Origin: CADEED01 sp043747835 | GTDB taxonomy: Bacteria; Pseudomonadota; Gammaproteobacteria; Steroidobacterales; Steroidobacteraceae | Reading direction: 5' to 3' | Assembly (NCBI GenBank): GCA_043747835.1 | Contig: JAYTOK010000006.1 | Coordinates: 1 to 64,000 of the forward strand | DNA length: 64,000 nucleotides | In this document: positions 34,210-42,469 of the stretch, in pieces | Layout: each line of letters opens with the position of its first letter | Numbering within the stretch: position 1 is the stretch's first letter | Notes under the pieces: generated by a model | Database searches by the model: none | Seen by the model: the letters and a program-made list of their open reading frames with translations, nothing else | Told to the model about the DNA's origin: nothing | Translations under genes and position numbers: made by a program

Positions 34210-35970
34210 ATGGGGCGGCGTTTGTGGGTGTGTTTCGCGACAACGATGCTGGTTGCCGGCCAATCGCCGGCCGCCGACGACTGGGTAGGCCGCGAGCAGT
34301 TGCACGCGACCTTGTGGATGCAGGCATCGCCGGAATACCGCGCGATCACCGAACAGATCTACCGCCTCGCCGGCCAGAAAATCGCCGCGCCCGCGCCGGG
34401 CAGCGCCGCGGTGGAGCAATCCACGTTCACGGCCGACGCACTCGCGAAGCTTCCGACGGCAGTCGTCCTCGACCTCGACGAAACCGTCCTCGACAACACC
34501 GTCTACCAGGCGCGCCTGATCCAGAGTCGCGGCGAATACAACGCGGCGAGCTGGGGCGAGTGGGTGCGTGCCGGCGAGGCTGTGCTGGTGCCGGGCGCGC
34601 GGGAATTCATCGCGACCGCCCGCAAGCTGGGCCACACGATCTTCTACATCACGAACCGCGATTGCACGACACCCGCGGCGACGCCGGAAGACAAGTGCCC
34701 CGCGAAAACCGCGACGCTGCGCAACCTCGTGGCGCTGGGTGTCGAGCCGTCGCCGGACCCCGAGCGGCTGCTGCTGCGCGCCGAGCGGCCGGAGTGGGTC
34801 TCGGGCAAGACCACGCGCCGCGCGTTCATCGCCGCTAACTACCGGATCGTCGCCCTCGTCGGTGACGACCTCGGCGATTTCATCGACCCGCGCACGTTCG
34901 CGGGCGACCGCGAACGTCTGGAACCGCGCTTCGGCGAAACCTGGTTCCTGCTGCCGAATCCCATCTACGGTTCGTGGACGAACGGCTACGACTCGGTCGA
35001 GAAGAAATACGCGGGACTGCACACCGCCTCGCCGGTGCTGGCCCTGCCCGGCGGCGGGGACTGGAAGAGCCGCGACCGCGTCGTGGTCGCAAGCTGGAAC
35101 GTCGAATACCTCATGACGCCGGCGACGCACCGCGCCTTGTCGGACCGCTGCGCGGAGCGGGGCGGCATGATCCGCGGCAACGATCGGACACTGCCCTGCG
35201 CGATCACGAAGCGCGAGCCGCGCAGCGAAGCCGACTACGCGGCCTTGCGCAAGTACGCGGCGAAGCTCTCCGCCGACATCGTCGCCTTGCAGGAAGTGGA
35301 TGGACCGGATGCCGCCGCGCTGGTCTTCCCCGGCTACGACTTCTGCTTCAGCCAGCGTGCGCACACGCAGAAGAACGGCTTCGCGATCCGTCGTGGCCTG
35401 CCGTTTCGATGCGAAGCCGAATACGAGCCCCTGTCAGTCGACGACGCGGTGCGCAACGGCGTGATCGCAACGTTCTTCCCCGGCACCGTGAATGAGTTCC
35501 GGCTGATGTCGGTGCATCTCAAGTCCGGATGTCCGGCTGGCCCGCTCACGGCCGAGGGTCGCAATTGTGATCTGCTCACGAAGCAGGTCGCGCCGCTCGA
35601 GGCGTGGATCGACGGCGAAGCGCGCGCGGGACGCCGCTTCGGCGTGCTCGGCGATTTCAATCGCCGCTTCACCGTCGAGAAAGGCCCCGCCAAGGATGAG
35701 TCCGGCCGGCAGCTCAACGTGTTCGCCGAGATCGACGACGGCGAGCCGGCAGCCGCGAAGCTCCTCAACGTCACGGCGCGCGAGAAGTTCACGCCGTGCA
35801 CGACGGACAGCGAATACCGCGAGTACATCGACACCATCCTGCTGGGGCGCGATCTCGCGAAGAGCGTGGTCCGGAAGTCGTTCCTGCGCGTCGCCTTCGA
35901 CGACAAGGAAGCTAAGGAGCGCGTGTTGTCGGATCACTGCCCGGTGGGCATTGGCCTGAAGCTACGTTGA
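34210..35970 (+). CDS. Fusion of HAD acid phosphatase and EEP phosphodiesterase
   Basis: Exported two-enzyme protein of 586 residues. After a signal peptide (SPA/AD) comes a class-C acid phosphatase/5'-nucleotidase domain like lipoprotein e(P4): nucleophile motif with D88 and D90 (DLDETVLDN) and GDDLGDF with D219, D220 and D223. From about residue 290 an endonuclease/exonuclease/phosphatase (EEP, DNase I-like) domain follows: N297 (SWNVEYL), E362 (LQEVDG), D482/N484 (GDFNRRF) and D575/H576 (SDHCPVG). Both active sites look complete. The ATG at 34210 has AAAGGAG 6 bp upstream; an in-frame ATG at 34189 lacks one. The lipobox Cys of e(P4) is absent. It could strip phosphate from nucleotides or nucleic acids. 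Its 3' end overlaps the converging EEP gene by 59 bp. Confidence 0.9.
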   Translation: MGRRLWVCFATTMLVAGQSPAADDWVGREQLHATLWMQASPEYRAITEQIYRLAGQKIAAPAPGSAAVEQSTFTADALAKLPTAVVLDLDETVLDNTVYQARLIQSRGEYNAASWGEWVRAGEAVLVPGAREFIATARKLGHTIFYITNRDCTTPAATPEDKCPAKTATLRNLVALGVEPSPDPERLLLRAERPEWVSGKTTRRAFIAANYRIVALVGDDLGDFIDPRTFAGDRERLEPRFGETWFLLPNPIYGSWTNGYDSVEKKYAGLHTASPVLALPGGGDWKSRDRVVVASWNVEYLMTPATHRALSDRCAERGGMIRGNDRTLPCAITKREPRSEADYAALRKYAAKLSADIVALQEVDGPDAAALVFPGYDFCFSQRAHTQKNGFAIRRGLPFRCEAEYEPLSVDDAVRNGVIATFFPGTVNEFRLMSVHLKSGCPAGPLTAEGRNCDLLTKQVAPLEAWIDGEARAGRRFGVLGDFNRRFTVEKGPAKDESGRQLNVFAEIDDGEPAAAKLLNVTAREKFTPCTTDSEYREYIDTILLGRDLAKSVVRKSFLRVAFDDKEAKERVLSDHCPVGIGLKLR

Positions 35971-37156
35971 CGTCGATCCAGACGAGGCGGTGATCGGAGG
36001 AGGGCGGCGGCTCGCCCCAGACGAGCCGCGCGTCCGGCTCCTTCTCGCCGGGCCAGAACACGCCGGCCGCGCAGATCGTCACGTCCTTCGACGGCAATAG
36101 ATAGTCCACGCGCAGGTTGCCCACGGTGCGGTCGTAGAAATCCGCGGTGTCGAGTCGCGCGTCGCCGGTCTGGCTCGCGTTCATGCCGCCCTGCGCCGCG
36201 GCTTTCGCGCCACCGGGACTCGACGGTGTGACGCTGGCATTCACGCGCGGGTTTTCGAGCAGCGAGCGGATCGCGTCTTTGAGGCTCGCGCCATCGACGG
36301 GATCCGAGTTCAGATCGCCCATCACGATGAACTGGCCGCTCTTGAAGCCGCCGCTCTTTCCCTTGTCATCGCGCGAATATTTCTCGCCCGCGATGTAGTC
36401 GTTCCAGAAGCGCACCTCATCGTGGTTGCGCAGTCCATTGCGATCCTCCGGGCCGTCGAACGCGGGCGGCGTCGGATGGCTCGCGAACACGTGCAGCTTG
36501 CGTTTGCCGATGCGGATCGGCACATCCCAGTGACTCTTGGAAGACAGCGGCAGTGCCGCGAGCTCGACATCGGAATACCAGTCCGCGGGCGCGGCGGTCG
36601 CCGGGTCGTCGGGCAATCGCGCATCAGGCATGTCGCGCCACAGGAACTTGCGGAACGTGCGCACGCGCGCTTCGTCGATCGGAAAGCGCGACAGCAGCAT
36701 CATCGCGTACTGCCCCGGAAACTCGCCGAACCCGAGTGCATCGGCGCCGCCCGCGACGCGTCCGTCGTTGTCCAGGTCGAGACCCGAGGGAACCCCAGTG
36801 TTCGACTCGGTGAAGAAGTGGTACTTGAACTGGATGGGCGCGGAGCCGTTCTGACTGCGCCCGAGGTAGTTGGACTCAAACAGCTTTAGCGAAGCGCCGC
36901 CGGCGTCGTAATCGAACTCCTGCAGCAGCAGGATGTCCGGCCGCACGCGCTGGATGATCTCCGCGACGATGCGCGCCTGCGCATTGTCGGGAGTCGAGAG
37001 ATCCCGTTGCAGCGCGCCGGGCGCCGTACGATTGAGACTGGAATTGAAGGTCGCGATGCGGATCGTCGCGGCGTCGCCGGTCTTCGGCGGATCCGCGGCG
37101 GCGGCGGGTAGAACGCCCGCCGCCGCGAGGATCAGGAAAGTTGCGACTCTGCGCAA
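35912..37156 (-). CDS. Exported EEP-family phosphodiesterase/nuclease
   Basis: Endonuclease/exonuclease/phosphatase-family enzyme of 414 residues with a signal peptide (PAAA/ADPP, about residue 21), so periplasmic or secreted. Active-site motifs: N in IATFNSSLNR, E in LLLQEFDYD, a late D/N in VMGDLNSDP, and the terminal SDHRLVWIDV with the catalytic His. The internal layout, with long inserts, is that of bacterial secreted EEP proteins acting on nucleic acids or phosphoesters; the substrate is not determinable. It lies 7 bp downstream of TBDR 5 on the same strand, so it is co-transcribed with a receptor. Its last 59 bases are antisense to the end of the HAD-EEP fusion, which contains the same type of domain. 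Confidence 0.88.
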   Translation of the reverse strand: MRRVATFLILAAAGVLPAAAADPPKTGDAATIRIATFNSSLNRTAPGALQRDLSTPDNAQARIVAEIIQRVRPDILLLQEFDYDAGGASLKLFESNYLGRSQNGSAPIQFKYHFFTESNTGVPSGLDLDNDGRVAGGADALGFGEFPGQYAMMLLSRFPIDEARVRTFRKFLWRDMPDARLPDDPATAAPADWYSDVELAALPLSSKSHWDVPIRIGKRKLHVFASHPTPPAFDGPEDRNGLRNHDEVRFWNDYIAGEKYSRDDKGKSGGFKSGQFIVMGDLNSDPVDGASLKDAIRSLLENPRVNASVTPSSPGGAKAAAQGGMNASQTGDARLDTADFYDRTVGNLRVDYLLPSKDVTICAAGVFWPGEKEPDARLVWGEPPPSSDHRLVWIDVNVASGQCPPGSDPTTRAP

Positions 37157-37163
37157 CTGAAGA

Positions 37164-39704
37164 TTAGAAGTTGAACTTGACGGACGCGACGTACGTGCGC
37201 GGCGCGCCGATCGAGTAGAACGCCGTCGACGTGCCGCCCGTGCCCGAGCTGATGTTGCCGAAGTACTCCTCGTCGAGGAGGTTCGTCACGTTCAGCTGCA
37301 GCTCGCCGCCCTTCATGCCCTTGTATTTGAAGCCGTAGGCGAAATCGAAGTCGACGACGGTATAGCCCGGTGCGACCTGGTCGTTGAGATCGGTGCCAAA
37401 TCGGTCGCCGACTTTCTTCGCCTGCAGGCCGGCATGGATGTCGTCGGTAATGTCGAACGCCGCGCGCGCTGAGAACGTCAGCTTCGGCGTCTCGACCAGC
37501 GTTTTGCCCTTCACGAGGATCGGCGTCGTCTGCCCCGGGATGTTCTCGAGCAGCTCGCTGTCGTTGTACGACGCGGACAGCGTAAGCGCGAGCCGATCGG
37601 CGATGCGATTGCCGATCTGCGCATCGATACCCTGGATCTTCACGTCGCCGACGTTGCGGTCAACGCTGAAGCCGAGGTCCTGGTCGAACGCGGACACGAT
37701 GCGATTCGTGTAGTCGATGCGATAGAGCGCCGCCGACGCGATGATGCTCGAGTGGTTGAGACGCCAGCCTAGGTCGTACGCCTTCGTCGATTCGATCTCG
37801 GGCAGCGGGCGCCCGATCGAGCCGTCGAGCTGGCGGCGCACCGAATAGAGATTGTCCGTGCGCGGCGCCGAGAGGCCTTCCGCGTACGAGAAGTAGATGG
37901 ACTGCGATTCGCCGAATTTCCACGTCAGGCCGAGGTTCGGCATGATGTCGTCGAACTTCACTTCTTCGCTGTAAGGCGCGATGTATTCGATGGCGCCCAT
38001 CGGCGCCTGAAAGATTACGTTGCCGTTGGGGAGCGTCGCCGTCGGCGACCTCGACGTGCACAGCGTGCCGCCGTTATTGGCGACGATCGGGCCCGAACTG
38101 CCTGAACCGCCGTTCGGCGTGTAGCAATACTGGTTGAGCTCGCGAGTGAAGAAAGGCGCGCGCACGCCGACCGTGGCGATAAATCGTTCTTCGAAGAACT
38201 GGCCGCGATACTCGAGCGCGTATTGCTTGAGTTCCGCGATCGAGAAGCGGTCGCGACCCCGGATGATGTCGCCGTCGGCGGCGTAGACACGCTCGCCCTG
38301 TCGGCCCGCAAATACGTTCTCGACTTCGTCATCCAGGATCCGCCCCCACTGCGCCGTCTGACGATGGCGCGCGCGATCCCAGGTGTAGGCGAAGCGCAGG
38401 CGGTTGTCGTCGTTGATGTTCCAGATCAGCGAGGTCGTCGCACCCCAGCGCTTGGTGTTCGTGGTGTTTGGCGAATAGAAGCGGACCGCGTCGCGGATGT
38501 CGCCGTCGCCGTTCAAGTCGAAGCCGGCCACGGCCGCGTTGCCGATCGGGCGAACGTCCGCGGTCGTACCCACCGTTTCGTTGATGACGGTCGAGCCGCC
38601 GCCGTTCGCAAGCGTGTACTGCCACGAGGGATCGAACGTGAGCAGGATCTTCTCGCCGAGATGCCACAACGACTGCAGGCGGATGTTGCCCGTGTCGGAC
38701 GGGTTGATGCGCACGCCTTTCCAGTTCGTGCAGCTCGTCGGGTTGATAATGTTGTCGGCCGCCAGCACCCCGGGCGTGGAACCGATCGTCGCGTTGTCGT
38801 TGTCGCCCGGGTTTGCGGCCTGGAAGTTCCGCGGGTCGCGCGTGCAGCTCGAGAGATAGTCGTAGTCGCGGCCGAAGTCGTTGAAGCTTTGCTCGCTGGC
38901 GGAGCGGTACTGCGAATTGCGGTTCTGGTTGAAGTGAGTGGACAGCGTGATGAAGTTGCCGTTCTCAAAGTCCTGGCGCACCGACGCGTTGACCTGCTTC
39001 TTCTGCAGCTCGCCGGGGCCCTTGAACTTGTCGTAGTTCTGGAATGAGCCTGCGACGAATGCTTTCGTGCCCCAGGGGCCGAACTCGCCGGTGTCGACGC
39101 GCAGGAATGCACGGCGGTAGCGGTTGTTGCCCCCGGACATGACCGTCTCGACGCCGAAATCTTCCGTCGGCTTCTTCGTACGATAGGCGACGGTGCCGCC
39201 GGTCGCGGATGCGGTCGGGCTGTCGACGTCGGTGGTGCCGAGGTTCACGTCCACGCGGTCGATGAGCTCGGAGTCGAGCATCTGGTTCGTGAACAGCGCG
39301 TAGTTGCCGGAGTCGTTGAGCGGCACGCCGTCGAACGTGACCGACACGCGCGAGCCGTCGAAACCGCGGATGCGCAGGTTGCCGCCCGCGCTGCCGTAAG
39401 GATCGCTGTTGGTGAAAGTGACGCCCGGGATCTGGTTCAGGGCCTGGAAGACGCTCTGCCCAGACAACTGGCTCTCGAGGTATTCGGCGGTGAGCGAGAC
39501 GCGCGACTTCGGCGCGGTCTGGTCACCGATGATTCCGATCTGGCGCACGCGAGTCGCGCTCACGACGACCTCGCTCATCGACTCTTCGATGGCCTCGGTG
39601 CCGGTCGATTGGGCGAAGGCGCCTTGCGCGAAGCCGACCCCTAACAAGACAGCGGCGCAGGATTTGTGGAACCGGAGCAACATCGCTCCGTTTTGGTGAC
39701 GCAT
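37164..39704 (-). CDS. TonB-dependent receptor 5 (partner of the EEP enzyme)
   Basis: Outer-membrane receptor of 846 residues. The frame extends upstream, but the ATG at 39704 has GGAG 6 bp before it and gives a normal signal peptide (AFA/QS, residue 31). A TonB box-like VVVSATR is followed by the plug (QALNQIPGVTFTNSDPYGSAGGN, read in part as ALNQIPGVTFTNSDP; LRIRGFDGSRVSVTFDGVPL) and a barrel ending VASVKFNF. The plug and barrel are close to receptors found beside phosphatases and phosphodiesterases. Only 7 bp separate it from the EEP gene. Uptake of a phosphorylated compound or of products of the enzyme is a reasonable inference, supported weakly by a Pho-box-like sequence upstream. Confidence 0.88.
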   Translation of the reverse strand: MRHQNGAMLLRFHKSCAAVLLGVGFAQGAFAQSTGTEAIEESMSEVVVSATRVRQIGIIGDQTAPKSRVSLTAEYLESQLSGQSVFQALNQIPGVTFTNSDPYGSAGGNLRIRGFDGSRVSVTFDGVPLNDSGNYALFTNQMLDSELIDRVDVNLGTTDVDSPTASATGGTVAYRTKKPTEDFGVETVMSGGNNRYRRAFLRVDTGEFGPWGTKAFVAGSFQNYDKFKGPGELQKKQVNASVRQDFENGNFITLSTHFNQNRNSQYRSASEQSFNDFGRDYDYLSSCTRDPRNFQAANPGDNDNATIGSTPGVLAADNIINPTSCTNWKGVRINPSDTGNIRLQSLWHLGEKILLTFDPSWQYTLANGGGSTVINETVGTTADVRPIGNAAVAGFDLNGDGDIRDAVRFYSPNTTNTKRWGATTSLIWNINDDNRLRFAYTWDRARHRQTAQWGRILDDEVENVFAGRQGERVYAADGDIIRGRDRFSIAELKQYALEYRGQFFEERFIATVGVRAPFFTRELNQYCYTPNGGSGSSGPIVANNGGTLCTSRSPTATLPNGNVIFQAPMGAIEYIAPYSEEVKFDDIMPNLGLTWKFGESQSIYFSYAEGLSAPRTDNLYSVRRQLDGSIGRPLPEIESTKAYDLGWRLNHSSIIASAALYRIDYTNRIVSAFDQDLGFSVDRNVGDVKIQGIDAQIGNRIADRLALTLSASYNDSELLENIPGQTTPILVKGKTLVETPKLTFSARAAFDITDDIHAGLQAKKVGDRFGTDLNDQVAPGYTVVDFDFAYGFKYKGMKGGELQLNVTNLLDEEYFGNISSGTGGTSTAFYSIGAPRTYVASVKFNF

Positions 39705-39774
39705 GGGTTTCTCCATTGAATGACCGCGGCCATCTGTGCGGCGTTGCGGCTTTTGTGGAGTACACGTTAATGAC

Positions 39775-39792
39775 ATGACGATCCGGTTACAA
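39775..39792 (-). promoter_or_regulatory. Possible Pho-box upstream of TBDR 5
   Basis: On the minus strand TTGTAAC-CGGA-TCGTCAT has the 7-4-7 layout of a PhoB box (CTGTCAT repeats) with 9 of 14 repeat positions matching. It lies 70 bp upstream of the TBDR 5 start. The match is weak and rests partly on the neighbouring phosphoesterase genes. Nothing else notable was seen in the 203-bp gap 39705-39907. Confidence 0.25.
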
Positions 39793-39907
39793 CCGCAAAA
39801 CGGTCATCTGCTGCGCCCGCGCAACAGCGTGACCGCTACTGCCGCGGGAATTCGTCTGAGGTATTGCGAGCTGCGCTGATCAAATCTTGAGCAATCGGCG
39901 CGAAGTG

Positions 39908-40498
39908 TCAGGCAGGAATCTTCGCTCCGGCAAGAGCTTGCGAAAAATGCCTGCGGCACAGTGGCACGTAGCGTTCGTTCCCGCCGATTTCGATTTGCTC
40001 GCCTTCGCGTTCGGCGGTGCCGTCGGCCTTGACACGCACGACCATGATGGCCTTGCGGCCGCAGTGGCAGATCGTCTTGAGCTCGACGAGGTTGTCGGCC
40101 CACGCGAGCAGTTGCGCGCTGCCCGGAAACAGCTCGCCACGGAAGTCGGTTCGCAGCCCATAGCAGAGGACGGGGACGTTCAATTCGTCGACGACCGCGC
40201 CAAGCTGGCGCACCTGCGCGGGCGTCAGGAACTGCGCCTCGTCGACCAGCACGCAGGCCAGGGCGGCACGTTGATGCTCGGCGAAGACTTCCGCCTTCAG
40301 GTCGAGCGCCGCGTAGAAGTGCTTCGCCTCGCGTTCGATGCCGATGCGCGAGTGGATCCTGCCGCCGTCGCGCGAATCGATCTGCGCCGTGTACAACAGG
40401 GTGCGCATGCCGCGCTCTTCGTAGTTGTGGCTGGCCTGCAGCAAGGCGGTGGACTTACCCGCGTTCATCGTCGAGTAATAGAAGTAGAGCTTCGCCAT
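39908..40498 (-). CDS. tdk: Thymidine kinase
   Basis: Phosphorylates thymidine to dTMP with ATP (salvage). Type II thymidine kinase of 196 residues, the usual length. Walker A is STMNAGKST near residue 9-17, Walker B is VDEAQFL, and the structural zinc ligands are in ICHCGRKA plus a CRRH pair near the C-terminus. The lasso region binding the thymine is intact (GNERYVPLCRRH). It starts 3 bp after the stop codon of the 2OG-Fe(II) oxygenase gene, so translation of the two is probably coupled. No functional link between the two products is known to me. Confidence 0.95.
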   Translation of the reverse strand: MAKLYFYYSTMNAGKSTALLQASHNYEERGMRTLLYTAQIDSRDGGRIHSRIGIEREAKHFYAALDLKAEVFAEHQRAALACVLVDEAQFLTPAQVRQLGAVVDELNVPVLCYGLRTDFRGELFPGSAQLLAWADNLVELKTICHCGRKAIMVVRVKADGTAEREGEQIEIGGNERYVPLCRRHFSQALAGAKIPA

Positions 40499-40501
40499 TA
40501 G

Positions 40502-41434
40502 TTAGATGAGCTTGATTTCGCGCAGGCGTTCCTGCAGGAAATCGTGCGCGTTGATCGGTTCGGGGAAGAGGTCCGGATGCTGCGGGTCGACGTATTGCGG
40601 CATCGTCTTGATGAGGAAATCGGGGTTGAAGTGCAGGAAGAACGGCAACGAGTAGCGCGCGTTGCTCGCGCGCTCTCGCGGCGGATTCACGACGCGATGC
40701 GTGGTCGAGCGCAAGTGCCGGTTCGTGAGCCGCTGGAGCATGTCGCCGACGTTGCAGACCAGCGATCCCGGCGAGGGATTGATCGGCAACCACTCTCCCT
40801 TTCTCGAGAGAACCTCGAGCCCCGGCTCTTCGGCGCCGAGCAGCAGCGTGATGACGTTGATGTCTTCGTGCGCGCCCGCGCGCACGGACGGCGTCGGCTC
40901 CGGTGGCATCGGCGGGTAGTGGATGACCCGCAGCACGCTGTTGCCGAGATTCACCTTGTCGTCGAAGAAGTTGGGCGGAAGGTTCACCGAACGCGCGATG
41001 GGGGCGAGCAGCCGGCGACCGAGCGCGTCGAATGCCTCGTAGAGACTCAACGTCGCCTCGCGGAATCCCGGGATCGAATCGACCCAGATGTTGGGCGCCA
41101 TCACGTCGTTGAAAGGATGGTCCGGCGGCAACTCGCGGCCGACGTGCCAGAACTCCTTGAGGTCGGAGTGCTTCGAATCCTTCGCGGTCTCGACGCCGAA
41201 GGCCGTGTAGCCGCGCGCGCCGCCACCGTTCGGGATTTTGTAGCGCAGCTTCTCCGCGGCGGGCTGCGCGAAGAACTCGCGAAAGCATTCGAGGGACTTG
41301 TCGACCAGCGCACCGTCGATGCCGTGGTTCTGGATGATGACGAAGCCGTACTCTTCGTACGCGGCCGAGATCTCCCGCGCGAACTTGTCGCTCTCGGCAT
41401 TCCTTGCATCGAGTGTCGGTACGCTGTCTGACAT
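40502..41434 (-). CDS. 2-oxoglutarate/Fe(II) oxygenase, isopenicillin-N-synthase-like
   Basis: Cytoplasmic non-heme iron oxygenase of 310 residues. The N-terminal DIOX_N-type region (EYGFVIIQNHGID, RGYTAFGVETAKDS) is followed by the catalytic jelly roll. The iron triad is H and D in AGAHEDINVIT and H in RSTTHRVVNP. The co-substrate motif is ARYSLPFF (R-x-S). Bacterial relatives are annotated as isopenicillin N synthase family oxygenases, but their substrates are mostly unknown, and no antibiotic genes are nearby. It is first of a two-gene unit with tdk and divergent from ctlX with only 46 bp between the starts. Confidence 0.88.
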   Translation of the reverse strand: MSDSVPTLDARNAESDKFAREISAAYEEYGFVIIQNHGIDGALVDKSLECFREFFAQPAAEKLRYKIPNGGGARGYTAFGVETAKDSKHSDLKEFWHVGRELPPDHPFNDVMAPNIWVDSIPGFREATLSLYEAFDALGRRLLAPIARSVNLPPNFFDDKVNLGNSVLRVIHYPPMPPEPTPSVRAGAHEDINVITLLLGAEEPGLEVLSRKGEWLPINPSPGSLVCNVGDMLQRLTNRHLRSTTHRVVNPPRERASNARYSLPFFLHFNPDFLIKTMPQYVDPQHPDLFPEPINAHDFLQERLREIKLI

Positions 41435-41480
41435 GGCGGGCTATTGTGCGTGAGCCGGGCGGGATGTAGAAGTCATCGTC

Positions 41481-42449
41481 GTGCAAGAGACGAATAATCC
41501 GGGCGTTTTCACCGCTTCGCAGTGCGCGGGCGCCGTCCTCATGGTTCGCCCGAAGGCCTTCGGATTCAACGCCGAAACCGCGGCAAGCAACCGCTTCCAG
41601 CACGCGGGCGGCGCAGGGGATGTGGGCGATGTCGCCGCGCAGGGCCGCGCGGAGTTCGATGCGTTCGCCGCCGCGCTGGTGTCGGAGGGTGTGCGGGTTT
41701 GCGTGGCGGAAGACACCGCCGAACCGCGCAAGCCCGACGCGCTGTTCCCGAACAACTGGGTGAGCTTCCACGCCGACGGGACCGTCGTGCTCTATCCGAT
41801 GCAGGCCGAGAACCGGCGCATCGAGCGGCGGCCGGAGATCCTTTCCACCGTGGCGCGCGAGACCGGCTTCGTCGTGACGCGCACGATCGACCTGACGTCT
41901 CACGAAAAGTCCGGACGTTTCCTCGAGGGCACGGGCAGCCTCGTCCTCGATCATCGCGCGCGCGTGGCATACGCATGCCGTTCGCCGCGCACGAACGAAG
42001 TCGTCGCGCGCGAATGGGCGAAGGCAATCGGATACGAGCTCGAACTCTTCGACGCGCGCGATGCCGCGGGCACGCCCATCTACCACACGAACGTCGTGAT
42101 GAGCGTGGGGACCCGCTTCGCGATCGTGGCGCTCGGGAACATCGACGCGGCGGACCGTGAACGTGTGGCGGCGCGGCTGCGCGCCGCCGGGCTGGATCTG
42201 ATCGAGATCGACGATGCCGAGATGCGCGGCTTCGCGGGCAATGTGCTCGAGCTCGGCAGTTGGGACGAGCACCTGGGCGATTTCCGGCTGCTCGTGATGT
42301 CGCGCACGACGCGGCGCGCGCTGCACCCCGAGAAGTTCGCGAGGCTCTCCGCCGCGGTGGATTCCGTGCTCGCGGCGCCTATCGAGGTGATCGAACGCCA
42401 CGGAGGAGGCGGCGTCCGATGTATGCTCGCTGAAGTCTTCCTGAGATAG
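41481..42449 (+). CDS. ctlX: CtlX-type guanidino-modifying hydrolase
   Basis: Member of the pentein (amidinotransferase/arginine deiminase-like) superfamily, close to CtlX proteins that are linked to arginine/citrulline use. It has 322 residues and starts at a GTG. Pentein landmarks are present: ALFPNNWVSFHADGTVVLYPM near residue 88, the ERRPEIL block, EGTGSLVLDH (the acid), the catalytic His in IYHTNVVMSVG, FAGNVLEL, and the C-terminal catalytic Cys in GGVRCMLAEVFLR. All catalytic residues appear intact. It is divergent from the oxygenase and 20 bp before plsY. The reaction is not settled by sequence alone. Confidence 0.88.
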   Translation: MQETNNPGVFTASQCAGAVLMVRPKAFGFNAETAASNRFQHAGGAGDVGDVAAQGRAEFDAFAAALVSEGVRVCVAEDTAEPRKPDALFPNNWVSFHADGTVVLYPMQAENRRIERRPEILSTVARETGFVVTRTIDLTSHEKSGRFLEGTGSLVLDHRARVAYACRSPRTNEVVAREWAKAIGYELELFDARDAAGTPIYHTNVVMSVGTRFAIVALGNIDAADRERVAARLRAAGLDLIEIDDAEMRGFAGNVLELGSWDEHLGDFRLLVMSRTTRRALHPEKFARLSAAVDSVLAAPIEVIERHGGGGVRCMLAEVFLR

Positions 42450-42469
42450 TTTGCGAGCGCTGAAACCCC

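Noticed and set aside
40502..41434. Isopenicillin N synthase (antibiotic biosynthesis) assignment
   Set aside because: Only fold and iron-site motifs are shared; no ACV synthetase or other beta-lactam genes are nearby.
40455..42401. A 648-codon open frame on the minus strand opposite ctlX and across the oxygenase/tdk genes
   Set aside because: It is antisense or frame-shifted to three clearly recognisable genes, is Arg/His/Ala-rich with no family motif, and is typical of shadow frames in GC-rich DNA.
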